A stretch of 64,000 bases of DNA, taken from contig NZ_WTUZ01000022.1 in the NCBI RefSeq assembly GCF_009882985.1, positions 1 through 64,000 on the forward strand. The letters run 5' to 3'. The notes below the pieces were generated by a model. The model ran no database searches. It worked only from the letters and a program-made list of their open reading frames with translations, and was not told the origin of the DNA. Source of the stretch: Paenibacillus silvestris. GTDB lineage: Bacteria; Bacillota; Bacilli; Paenibacillales; NBRC-103111. Made by a program: the position numbers and the translations under genes. Shown piece after piece: positions 16,290-23,768 of the stretch (position 1 is its first letter; every line of letters starts with the position of its first letter).

Positions 16290-16469
16290 AGGGAACTACA
16301 GTCCGCTATCTCTCGGAAAACGGCCTTTTTAATAGAGAAGGGGAACTACAGGGTCGTATTTCCCCAATGTGCCTCGATTTTCAGCCGAAAACGAGGAAAT
16401 AGAGGAACACAGTTCCCCTCGCTGGACCAAAAGCCAGCTTTTCAAATAAATAGCGAACCGTAGTTCCGC
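16290..16469. repeat. GGGAACTACAG repeat cluster
   Basis: Four degenerate units of about 23 bp with consensus GGGAACTACAGTCCGCTATT. Two are direct (16290-16312 and 16340-16362) and two inverted (16393-16418 and 16445-16469), so the cluster as a whole is an inverted repeat. No gene is present. It is a different family from the CTGGAATT repeats. Confidence 0.6.
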
Positions 16470-16514
16470 CAAAAGGCTTTTGGGCTGCTCCCGTACCGAT
16501 GTCCTGTTAAAATG

Positions 16515-16545
16515 AAAAAACCCGTGATTATCACGGGTTTAATTT
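16515..16545 (-). terminator. Terminator overlapping the end of the 3D-domain gene
   Basis: AAACCCGTGA and TCACGGGTTT form the stem, followed on the minus strand by T6. The stem includes the last two codons and the TGA stop of the gene. Confidence 0.88.
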
Positions 16546-17334
16546 GTACACTTTAACTGTTTGGAAGCCGAACTTGCGTAAAGATTGTTGGGAGCCTGGA
16601 ACAAAAATATCAACGCGTTTACCTTTGATGGAGCCGCCAGTATCCGTGGCATAGGCGTACATGCCGCCTTTTGGCAGGCCATTGAAATCATAACCTTCTA
16701 TATAGAGCTTAGATCCAAGAGGAATAACAGATGGATCTACAGCGACGGTTCCGATTCCTAGTGGGTTCCCCATATAGTCCAAAGCTCCATAGCCGCCATT
16801 TTCAGATGGATCTGCTGAGTAGGCTGTTGACTCAAATAATTCATAATCAGGTGCGTGATGATGACCGTCTTTACTTAAAATTGCTAATTTGCTGCTTGCG
16901 TCCCACTGAACGGGAATGTCGGAAGCATTGCTCAGAAAACGAAGTGGCACGTATACACGTCCGTTTTGGAACTCGGCATGTGTGTCCATCTCGACACGCG
17001 TGCTATCGATTTCGGCCTCTTTTTGACCTGACACTAAAGAAATAGAGTGCTTGTCATTGTTAAGAGTGACTTTGATTTCGTCGCCTTCCTTTTGCCATTG
17101 TACATCATAACCCAGTTTCTCTGTTACAAAACGGATCGGTACTTGTGTAGCGTGGTTGTCATCCAAATAAGGCTGCGCATCGGGAAATTGAACCAGGTCA
17201 TCGTTGACTTGAACTTTCACATCCATATTCGCGGCAGCTGCCTGAGCATGTCCCGAAAATGGGGAAAGAAAGCCCCCTGCCAGAACTGTGGCGGACACAG
17301 CAAGGCACGTTAACCCTTTTGTAAACATATTCAA
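16531..17334 (-). CDS. Secreted 3D-domain wall protein with copper-amine-oxidase-like N-domain
   Basis: The best start is TTG 17334, 8 nt after AGGAGG. An ATG at 17352 would put that ribosome site inside the gene. The protein has a signal peptide (about 1-30, ending AQA). A Cu-amine-oxidase N1-type beta domain (about 35-155, with VPIRFVTEKLGYDVQW and VPLRFLSNASDIPVQW) is followed by a C-terminal 3D domain with its three aspartates (ATDTGGSIKGKRVDIF). 3D proteins resemble the Rpf/MltA fold and act on peptidoglycan. It lies under a c-di-AMP riboswitch. Confidence 0.9.
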   Translation of the reverse strand: MNMFTKGLTCLAVSATVLAGGFLSPFSGHAQAAAANMDVKVQVNDDLVQFPDAQPYLDDNHATQVPIRFVTEKLGYDVQWQKEGDEIKVTLNNDKHSISLVSGQKEAEIDSTRVEMDTHAEFQNGRVYVPLRFLSNASDIPVQWDASSKLAILSKDGHHHAPDYELFESTAYSADPSENGGYGALDYMGNPLGIGTVAVDPSVIPLGSKLYIEGYDFNGLPKGGMYAYATDTGGSIKGKRVDIFVPGSQQSLRKFGFQTVKVYKLNP

Positions 17335-17356
17335 TTGGTAATCCTCCTTCAAATGA

Positions 17357-17492
17357 GCCTCCGAGGTTAGTTGACGGGTTCGGGAAGAAGGTTCTCCCTA
17401 GTCTACTCTGCATGCAGAGCAAATATTCACCCCATGTAAATCGTCCCCCGTACCGGCACTTTGTCTGTGCACCGGACTCGGCTTCAAATATT
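17357..17492 (-). promoter_or_regulatory. c-di-AMP riboswitch (ydaO/yuaA type)
   Basis: Read on the minus strand, it has the conserved parts in order: GCCG, CGGGGGA, TGGGGTGAAT, TAGGGAGAAC, CCGAACCCGTCAACTAACC and TCGGAGGC. It controls the 3D-domain wall gene. Only 8 nt separate the aptamer end from AGGAGG, too little for a downstream terminator hairpin, so control of translation or an overlapping structure is likely. Confidence 0.92.
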
Positions 17493-17507
17493 CTATCATT
17501 GATAGAA
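17491..17507 (-). promoter_or_regulatory. Perfect palindrome at the riboswitch 5' edge
   Basis: TTCTATCA and TGATAGAA are separated by one base, right at the expected transcript start of the riboswitch. It could be an operator or part of the promoter. Confidence 0.35.
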
Positions 17508-17540
17508 TAAGAGAAACAACGCCCAAAATATGGTTGCAGG

Positions 17541-17622
17541 TCTTAGTCCTTACTGGACTTAGGTCTAGGTACAATAACAGTCGGGAGTCCGTTTTGACGT
17601 GAATCCATTTCGGCTACGATAG
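17541..17622 (+). promoter_or_regulatory. Candidate operator and promoter of the lia-like operon
   Basis: The imperfect inverted repeat TTAGTCC-TTACT-GGACTTA (17543-17561) lies about 30 bp before TTGACG (17594-17599), which has CGATAG at 17-bp spacing. The position is what is expected for a LiaR site upstream of a -35, but the match to the B. subtilis LiaR box was not tested. Confidence 0.3.
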
Positions 17623-17655
17623 TAGCATGAAGATTACGCAAAGGGCGGTGCAAGA

Positions 17656-17961
17656 ATGAGCATGAATCGATCGAAAAGTTGGGCTTTCATTTTAATAGCT
17701 GTAGGCTTCCTCATCTGTATGCATCAAGTGGGTATGCATTTTCATGTTATGGGATTATTGGTTCCTGTGGCGATGGTGGGGCTTGGTTATGTGGGGATAA
17801 GTAATGGAAAGAAAATTGGATGGGTTATTTTTGGTATTGGAGCTTTGATATTAATTACGAAATTATCAGGATTACTCGCGATTGTGTTCGCGGTTGGGTT
17901 AATGTATTACGGTTATCGCATGCTGAAAAAACAAAAGGATTCGGCGGAGTTCAGACTATAA
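17656..17961 (+). CDS. Small membrane protein, LiaI-like
   Basis: A 101-residue protein with four short hydrophobic stretches (about 8-28, 30-48, 55-75, 76-92), separated by GxxxG-like turns, and a basic tail. The pattern resembles the N-terminal membrane half of LiaF and LiaI-type proteins. It is first in a run with a PspA-like gene, liaF, liaS and liaR, the same set as liaIH-G-FSR in bacilli. The likely role is to anchor or recruit the PspA-like protein at the membrane under envelope stress. The family call rests on context and hydrophobic pattern. Confidence 0.75.
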   Translation: MSMNRSKSWAFILIAVGFLICMHQVGMHFHVMGLLVPVAMVGLGYVGISNGKKIGWVIFGIGALILITKLSGLLAIVFAVGLMYYGYRMLKKQKDSAEFRL

Positions 17962-17989
17962 TCGATAGGAACTTAGGGGGTGTGGGATA

Positions 17990-18604
17990 ATGAGCGTATT
18001 TAATCGAATTGGCAAAATGGCGGATATGGCTTTCCATGAGGCGGCAAGCAAGCTTGATCTGCATGAGCGGGGAGGTGGCCGCTCCGGTCATTCCGGGCAC
18101 TCTGGCGCATCGGGCGGCATCGCCGAGCTGGAAGAGCGCTACGAGGAGGCGCTGCAGCGAACCATTGGACTGCGTAAGCAAAGCATCGACGCAGAGGAGA
18201 TGGCGCAGCTGCGCGCCGAGCAGGCTGAGCTGGCCATGCGCGCTGGCGACGAAGAGCTGGCGCGTCTAGCGCTGCAAGAGAAGCTGCGCTTGGAAGCAGC
18301 CTGCGCGGAGTACCGCGCGCAGTATGCGAGCAGCCAGGACGTCTGCCTGGCGCTCGCAGACGAACTAGCGGCGCTGCGTGCCGGCCGCGCAGCAGGAGCT
18401 GGACAGCCGCGCAGCGGGCTGTCCAAGGAAGAAGCTCGCGAGGCACTCCGCGAGCTGGAAGCGACCGGCCGCGAGATCGGCCGGGAAGCACTGCAGGGCC
18501 TGCGCGTGGCGGGGCGTGTGTCGCGAGAGACGCTGAAGGAGGCTGGCAGCAGCCTCCAGCAGGAGCTGCGCAAGCTTCAGCAGGATTGGCGCGACAAGAA
18601 ATAA
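17990..18604 (+). CDS. PspA/IM30-family protein, divergent
   Basis: A 204-residue, nearly all-helical coiled-coil protein rich in Ala, Glu, Leu and Arg. The N-terminus (MSVFNRIGKMADMAFHEAAS) is typical of PspA/LiaH. The usual short D-P-x-x-L segment after helix 1 is replaced by a Gly/Ser/His linker (residues about 27-43, HERGGGRSGHSG). The following coiled coil (about 45-130) and the C-terminal REALRELEATGREIG helix are shorter than usual (LiaH is about 225 residues). The gene is much richer in GC than its neighbours. It likely coats and protects the damaged membrane. Confidence 0.78.
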   Translation: MSVFNRIGKMADMAFHEAASKLDLHERGGGRSGHSGHSGASGGIAELEERYEEALQRTIGLRKQSIDAEEMAQLRAEQAELAMRAGDEELARLALQEKLRLEAACAEYRAQYASSQDVCLALADELAALRAGRAAGAGQPRSGLSKEEAREALRELEATGREIGREALQGLRVAGRVSRETLKEAGSSLQQELRKLQQDWRDKK

Positions 18605-18779
18605 GCCACGCATAATTGTACTGCGCCGCGGACAGCGTGCGGCGTAGCCGAGTTCTGGCCTCCATTCCTCATGCTAGATCCTTGCTGGGCAAGGATTTGC
18701 ATCTTGGAGGCTGTCCATTCTTATGGTATGCTAGGAATCTATATGAACGAATTAATCGGCAGCCAGAGGAGGTGCAGCG

Positions 18780-19442
18780 ATGGGCGAAGAAACCAAAAAC
18801 AACCGCAACCGGAATACAGCACTAGTGCTGATTGGAGCCGGTCTTTTTTTGCTTCTGGATCATACGATAGGCTTTTTCCCCATTCTTGCGATTATCCTCG
18901 TCTTGCTGGGCATTCATCGGGTCCGTTCCCGCAAAGAGCGCAAAGGTTTTGTGCTTATCGGCGTGGGAGCTGTGATTCTGTTTGGTGATCATATTACGAT
19001 TGTTTTCGCTATCGTCTTGATTTCATTAGGATTCTTTTTCATCCGTTCTAAGCAAATGCACAAGGATGACACGTATATTCAGAAGCAAAAGCTGATGGAC
19101 AGCGTTCGTTTGGGGCGTGAGCCTTGGATCATGCGCAATAGTTCTACGTGGTACATTATTGGGGAGACTTATATCGATCTCTCGCTTGCCATTCTAGAGC
19201 AAAAGGAAACTACGCTTATCCTGCAAGGTGTGATAGGTGATGTTGATATAAAGGTACCAGATGATATAGGCGTTTCAGTGGGGGCTTCGGTCACCTTTGG
19301 CCAAATTCAAGTCGCAAGTGAGCGCGAGTCTGGCGTAATGAACAAATTACAGTGGCAATCGTCGAATTATGAGAGCTGTGATCACCGCGTGAAACTTGTG
19401 CTTTCTTATATCGTAGGAGATATTAAAATCAAAGTGATGTAA
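18780..19442 (+). CDS. liaF: LiaF-type cell-wall-antibiotic response protein
   Basis: A 220-residue protein with four hydrophobic helices in the first 100 residues and a C-terminal beta domain (about 125-220) of the cell wall-active antibiotic response type (GDVDIKVPDDIGVSV, VGDIKIKV end). LiaF inhibits the LiaS kinase in the absence of stress. GAGGAGGTG stands before ATG. It is followed by liaS after 25 bp. The 175-bp gap before it carries a GC-rich hairpin near 18622-18650 but no gene. Confidence 0.9.
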   Translation: MGEETKNNRNRNTALVLIGAGLFLLLDHTIGFFPILAIILVLLGIHRVRSRKERKGFVLIGVGAVILFGDHITIVFAIVLISLGFFFIRSKQMHKDDTYIQKQKLMDSVRLGREPWIMRNSSTWYIIGETYIDLSLAILEQKETTLILQGVIGDVDIKVPDDIGVSVGASVTFGQIQVASERESGVMNKLQWQSSNYESCDHRVKLVLSYIVGDIKIKVM

Positions 19443-19467
19443 CAATCCAGAGGAGGTTCAGCGCATA

Positions 19468-20529
19468 TTGGACGGCTATAAACGAAGATTAACGAATATG
19501 ATATGGCGCAGTATGGCTGAATCGATCATTTTTAGTTTTTTTGTATTTGGCGCTATCATTTATTTCATGAACTCGCGGAATTTAATTACACCATTTACGA
19601 GCTGGCAGGAAGGCGTGCAATTCGTTTTCATGGCTATCGTTATTATCGGCGGCATTGGCGCTGGATACGGTTATTGGAACAGTTCACGGATTACACGCCG
19701 GCTTGAGCCGCTTATGGAAACGATGATTTTATTGGAAAAAGGGACCTTTGCCCGTGAAGGCTTCCAGAACGGCGAGGACGAGATTGGGCGTCTTGGCGAG
19801 CAGCTCGGCCGCATTATGAAGCGATGGGAAGAACAGGTTACTTCACTTCAGCGTTTATCTAACAATAATGCCGAGCTTGCGGAGAAAGCGAAACTGTCAG
19901 CTGTAATTGAAGAGCGACAACGGTTAGCACGGGAGCTGCACGACGCGGTGAGCCAGCAATTATTCGCCATATCTATGACTGCAACAGCAGTTGGCCGGAC
20001 ATTGGACAAGGATTTCGAGAAAGCCAAACGCCAGATTCATCTAATCGAGGAGATGGCTTCCGTTGCGCAATCGGAGATGAGAGCGCTGCTGCTGCATTTG
20101 AGGCCGATCCATTTGGAAGGAAAACGATTGTCCGAAGGACTTGTCGAGCTTCTCAAAGAGCTGGCGGCCAAGGTGCCGATGGCGATTACGTGGGATATGG
20201 ACGAAGAGATTCGTTTAAATAAAGGTATTGAGGATCATTTGTTCCGAATTGTACAGGAAGCACTCTCGAATGCGTTGCGTCATTCCAAAGCGAATAAGCT
20301 TGAGGTTAAGCTGCTGCACCGCGCTGACGGCGTTCGTCTCGCAATCCGTGATGATGGTGTCGGGTTCGAACTGGATGCGAAGAAACTCACCTCGTATGGC
20401 ATCGTGTCTATGAAGGAGCGGGTGAACGAAATTGGCGGATCCGTTGATATTATTACAGCCCCTGATCGGGGTACACGCATCGAAATTCGCGTTCCAATCC
20501 TAGCTGCTGATATAGTGGAAGGTGTATAG
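19468..20529 (+). CDS. liaS: LiaS-type sensor histidine kinase
   Basis: A 353-residue kinase with a TTG start at 19468 after AGGAGG. Two membrane helices (about 15-35 and 48-68) are followed by a HAMP-like region and a HisKA_3 domain, with the phospho-acceptor His158 in ARELHDAVSQQLF. The ATPase domain has NALRHSKA and IRDDGVGFE near the end. The short extracellular loop makes it an intramembrane-sensing kinase, as known for LiaS. It is paired with liaR. Confidence 0.92.
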   Translation: MDGYKRRLTNMIWRSMAESIIFSFFVFGAIIYFMNSRNLITPFTSWQEGVQFVFMAIVIIGGIGAGYGYWNSSRITRRLEPLMETMILLEKGTFAREGFQNGEDEIGRLGEQLGRIMKRWEEQVTSLQRLSNNNAELAEKAKLSAVIEERQRLARELHDAVSQQLFAISMTATAVGRTLDKDFEKAKRQIHLIEEMASVAQSEMRALLLHLRPIHLEGKRLSEGLVELLKELAAKVPMAITWDMDEEIRLNKGIEDHLFRIVQEALSNALRHSKANKLEVKLLHRADGVRLAIRDDGVGFELDAKKLTSYGIVSMKERVNEIGGSVDIITAPDRGTRIEIRVPILAADIVEGV

Positions 20530-20598
20530 TTGTTTATTTGGTTTTTGATTGTTGGTTTGGAAATAGAATGAGAGTTCTGCTGACGAGAGGAGAAGCAA

Positions 20599-21246
20599 AT
20601 GGACGATACATTGATTAAGGTCTTGCTTGTCGATGACCATGAAATGGTGAGGATCGGGCTTGCCGCTGTTCTGGGAACGGAGGACGGCATTGAAGTGGTC
20701 GGAGAAGCCAGCAACGGGCACGATGGCATTCGGTTGGCTCAGGAGTATCGGCCAGATGTCGTCCTGATGGATTTGGTCATGGAAGGCATGGATGGGATCG
20801 AAACGACCCGAAAGCTGCTCCAGCTGTACCCGGACTGTAAAGTCATTGTGTTGACTAGCTTCTTGGATGATGAGAAAATGTATCCAGTGATTGAGGCTGG
20901 GGCCTTCAGTTATTTGCTCAAAACGTCTCGTGCTTCTGAAATTGCTTCAGCGATTCGAGCTGCGGCGAGAGGGCAGTCTATTCTGGAGTCTCAGGTTGCC
21001 TCTAAAATTATGAACCGTTTCAGACAGCCTAAGGCGGCAGCGGAACCGCATGAAGAGCTGACGGATCGGGAAATGGAAGTCCTGCGGCTGATAGCCAAAG
21101 GGAAATCGAATCAGGAGCTGGCGGATGATTTGTTTATCGGTGTGAAAACAGTGAAATTTCACGTCACGAATGTACTGGCCAAGCTTGGTGTGGAAGATCG
21201 GACACAAGCTGCAATCTATGCCTTTAAGCATGGCTTGGCTGAGTAG
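20599..21246 (+). CDS. liaR: LiaR-type response regulator
   Basis: A 215-residue NarL/FixJ regulator. The receiver has Asp11-Asp12 and acceptor Asp58 (VLMDLVMEG). The LuxR-type helix-turn-helix at about 148-210 begins LTDREMEVLRLIAKGKSNQELA. GAGAGGAG precedes ATG 20599. As part of the lia-like set it should activate the operon, probably from the operator candidate upstream of 17656. Confidence 0.92.
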   Translation: MDDTLIKVLLVDDHEMVRIGLAAVLGTEDGIEVVGEASNGHDGIRLAQEYRPDVVLMDLVMEGMDGIETTRKLLQLYPDCKVIVLTSFLDDEKMYPVIEAGAFSYLLKTSRASEIASAIRAAARGQSILESQVASKIMNRFRQPKAAAEPHEELTDREMEVLRLIAKGKSNQELADDLFIGVKTVKFHVTNVLAKLGVEDRTQAAIYAFKHGLAE

Positions 21247-21272
21247 CAACAAGGAACAAGGGAGCGATAAGG

Positions 21273-21821
21273 ATGAATTTTCTCAAGCAATTGTGGAGCT
21301 GGTTTGGCTCCATTGCCATTTCTTTTGTTTTAGTCGTATTTCTTGGCGTTTTTGTGTTCCAATCGACGAAAGTAATGGGACATTCTATGGACCCAACACT
21401 GCATGATAGTCAACGCGTGTATGTATCAAAGCTATCTCATACGTTCAATTACGAACCGAATTATGAGGACATTGTCATTATTGATTCTAGAGTAGATTTG
21501 AAGCGGACGTTCAAGAACGATCTGCTTGACAGCCCTTTGCTTAGCCTATTTACAAAAGGCGATGACAAACACGTTTGGATCAAACGTGTAATCGGGAAAC
21601 CTGGCGATCGTTTAGAGATGAAAGACGATAAATTGTATCGAAACGGCCAATTGCTCGAAGAGCCGTACTTGAATGAGGCGATGCGAGCAAATGGAAACAA
21701 GCAATGGACGGTTCCGGACGATCACGTGTTCGTGATGGGGGATAACCGAAATAACAGTATGGACAGCCGAGTCATTGGATTTGTTCCGCTCGATCATGTT
21801 CTAGGTAAGAAGCTATTCTAA
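21273..21821 (+). CDS. lepB: Signal peptidase I
   Basis: A 182-residue type I signal peptidase with an N-terminal membrane anchor (about 10-30). Nucleophile Ser38 lies in MGHSMDPTL and general base Lys104 in WIKRVIGKPGD. The late box GDNRNNSMDSR is present. The active site faces outward and cleaves secreted pre-proteins. It starts 26 bp after liaR and ends at a terminator, so it is the last gene of the lia-like transcript, an uncommon addition to that operon. Confidence 0.93.
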   Translation: MNFLKQLWSWFGSIAISFVLVVFLGVFVFQSTKVMGHSMDPTLHDSQRVYVSKLSHTFNYEPNYEDIVIIDSRVDLKRTFKNDLLDSPLLSLFTKGDDKHVWIKRVIGKPGDRLEMKDDKLYRNGQLLEEPYLNEAMRANGNKQWTVPDDHVFVMGDNRNNSMDSRVIGFVPLDHVLGKKLF

Positions 21822-21822
21822 C

Positions 21823-21881
21823 AAAAACGACCCTCTGGGAGAGCATGCAGGTGCATGAGCTTATTCCAGGGGGTCGTTTTT
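21823..21881 (+). terminator. Terminator after the lia-like operon
   Basis: AAAAACGACCC and GGGTCGTTTTT close a longer hairpin with an inner stem (GCATGCAGGTGCATGAGC). It is symmetric enough to serve the convergent gene too. Confidence 0.9.
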
Positions 21882-21887
21882 GTTAAC

Positions 21888-22574
21888 TCACATCTGTGCA
21901 TCGAGCAGCAGTCCTCTCATTGGAACCGGCAAGTAGGCTTGAAGCTTCGAACGGTATTGCCCGTAAGGCTTTAGGTCAGATTGGGACATTTGGAACAGCG
22001 CTTCGGTTGGTACCTGCTGCAGTTGTCCAAGGCTGTTCGCCAAGGTGGCAGCGAAGCTGGTGAGGTTGCCAAGGCTTTTACGAAAAGAGCCAGAAAGGCT
22101 GCTGAGCTGATCTTGCAGTTTATTTTCCTGGAGTTCGAGGTTGCCATCATCGAGCTTGTTGATGCCTATTTCTTTGAGCGAATACGGCTTAGCGGCTTGC
22201 TCTAGCCCACCAAGAAGAGAGCGATTCATGTACGCTGGTGACTCCCGCAAGGAAGTCTGAAGTTCATTATATGTATCTACGAATTCACGGATAGGCTCTA
22301 GGATGGCTTCACGATTGTTGTCGCCTGGTCTTGCTTTGATCAAGGATTGTGCGGATTGTTTGGCGTTCTCGGCCGTTTGAACGAATCCAGCTACGTTTTT
22401 GGCCGCAGATTTAGCGATTTTTTGATAAGGTGAGCCTTCATAAGGCAAATTAAGAGGCACGCCAATCGTTGTAGATTTACCGCCTGCGATGCCGCGGACA
22501 CCGCTAACCCGATAGTAATCCTTATGGGTTTGGTAGCTATTTACTGCTGTTATTGGAGGATAGGCATAAATCAT
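21888..22574 (-). CDS. Protein resembling the flagellar cap FliD C-region
   Basis: A 228-residue protein from ATG 22574, behind AGGGGTG. No signal peptide or membrane helix is seen. The middle (about 85-150) has ILEPIREFVDTYNELQTSL, then SLKEIGINKLDDGNLELQENKL, which follows the FliD C-terminal pattern (FVDxYNEL, then IGI-DGxLxLdexKL). The N-terminal Tyr-rich region and the remaining helices do not match flagellar genes that I know. No other flagellar genes are nearby. It may be an orphan relative with another role. Confidence 0.6.
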   Translation of the reverse strand: MIYAYPPITAVNSYQTHKDYYRVSGVRGIAGGKSTTIGVPLNLPYEGSPYQKIAKSAAKNVAGFVQTAENAKQSAQSLIKARPGDNNREAILEPIREFVDTYNELQTSLRESPAYMNRSLLGGLEQAAKPYSLKEIGINKLDDGNLELQENKLQDQLSSLSGSFRKSLGNLTSFAATLANSLGQLQQVPTEALFQMSQSDLKPYGQYRSKLQAYLPVPMRGLLLDAQM

Positions 22575-22727
22575 TACAATCACCCCTTTTCACTTAAGTC
22601 TAGTATAACATTCGTAGGTATTGGGGTAAATTGGTACTTGTCAGAATGAATTTGAGTAAGGAGCTGAGTCACTTCTGTCAGGAACAACATAAGATAGCAT
22701 TATTGCTTCTTGTGGAGGCGATGCAGC

Positions 22728-23174
22728 GTGATTCGCAAACGTTTAGCTGCTAATGACGATCGGGCTATTCATCGTTTGGTTGTTGAACAGTTAGCACCCT
22801 TTTCCAGACAGTATCAATCAGGTATGACAATCAGTTTTTCGGAAATTCGTAAGCGGTTGAACCACAACAAAACGTTTGTGGCAGCGAAAGGCTATAAACA
22901 GCCATATGGCTTTATTTCGGTTATCCGCAAATCGAACGTGCTGTTCGTCGATATGCTAGCCGTCGATCCCCGTGAGCAAGGCAAGGGACTGGGTAAAGAG
23001 CTTATGAAGATGGCGGAGGAGTACGGGAAAAGTGAGCGCTGTCGTACAGCTGAGCTTTTCGTCGATGATAGCAATCCGAATGCTATTGGCTTCTACACAA
23101 GCAAAGGGTATGAAGTTCAAGAGTATCTCCCTGAGCTAAGCTGCTACAGAATGAAAAAGAAGCTGGTTCGGTAA
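22728..23174 (+). CDS. GNAT N-acetyltransferase
   Basis: A 148-residue protein with a GTG start at 22728, 10 nt after GGAGG. One GNAT domain covers most of the length. The acetyl-CoA loop is PREQGKGLGKELM, and the C-terminal strand is NPNAIGFYTSKGYEVQEY. The family acetylates amines or proteins. The substrate is not evident. Confidence 0.88.
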   Translation: MIRKRLAANDDRAIHRLVVEQLAPFSRQYQSGMTISFSEIRKRLNHNKTFVAAKGYKQPYGFISVIRKSNVLFVDMLAVDPREQGKGLGKELMKMAEEYGKSERCRTAELFVDDSNPNAIGFYTSKGYEVQEYLPELSCYRMKKKLVR

Positions 23175-23215
23175 AACAAGGGCTGCTGATGAGCAAGTCA
23201 TCGGCAGCCTATTCT

Positions 23216-23578
23216 TCATTCGCTGAACATGACAGCAACTCGGTCGAGTGGAATATCGATGGAACCTTGGCCAGGAGCTGGTCCGCCAAAAAGCGGCGTT
23301 CCGAAGAAGCTTAATCGCTCTAGTACTGGTTCTGGGCTGGATGTCTCTGCGTTTTCTTTTTTGGTATGGACAGGTTTCGCTTTGGAAGCGGTCTTGCCTT
23401 TCTTCTTGGATGTCGCTCCACTTAGCGTTGGACGAACTTCTTCATTAAGAATGAGAGTATTTTTCTCTAAACGGCTTAAAACTCCAAAGATTTGGGAACC
23501 ATCATTAAGATAAAGCAGAACTGACTTTCCGCACAGGTTTTTGCAAGCTTTTTCAGTAATCGGATCAATGGGCTGCAT
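23216..23578 (-). CDS. Small basic protein with an LSm-like segment
   Basis: A 120-residue cytoplasmic protein. Residues about 12-45 (NLCGKSVLLYLNDGSQIFG then LSRLEKNTLILN) follow the Sm1 pattern of LSm/Hfq-like barrels. A Lys-rich linker (about 55-80) separates this from a second hydrophobic strand pair at the C-terminus (DIPLDRVAVMF), as in proteins whose Sm fold is interrupted by a disordered loop. I do not recognise a named family. RNA binding is only a guess. It is alone between a GNAT gene and zwf. Confidence 0.6.
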   Translation of the reverse strand: MQPIDPITEKACKNLCGKSVLLYLNDGSQIFGVLSRLEKNTLILNEEVRPTLSGATSKKKGKTASKAKPVHTKKENAETSSPEPVLERLSFFGTPLFGGPAPGQGSIDIPLDRVAVMFSE

Positions 23579-23706
23579 GAGAGTCTTGGCACCTCCGTTT
23601 TAGTATGTACTTTAGCCTATTCGGAAGGCCTCGTTTCGGTATAGACGAATGTCTAGATCGGTATAAGAAATTGTTATAGGGAAAGTTCTCAGAAAAGTTG
23701 AATAGC

Positions 23707-23735
23707 TTGACAATTTTAGGTATGCTAAGCATATT
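23707..23735 (+). promoter_or_regulatory. zwf promoter
   Basis: TTGACA at 23707-23712 and CATATT at 23730-23735 with 17-bp spacing, about 34 bp before the zwf start. A housekeeping sigma-A type. Confidence 0.7.
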
Positions 23736-23768
23736 AACTAATCCTAATAGAGAAAGAATGATGCATAT

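Noticed and set aside
16290..16469. Possible CRISPR array
   Set aside because: Units are degenerate, in both orientations and unevenly spaced, without spacers of fixed length or cas genes.
18000..18665. Long minus-strand and alternative frames over the PspA-like gene
   Set aside because: The high GC of the gene keeps all frames open. Only the plus-strand frame gives a known protein type and a ribosome site.
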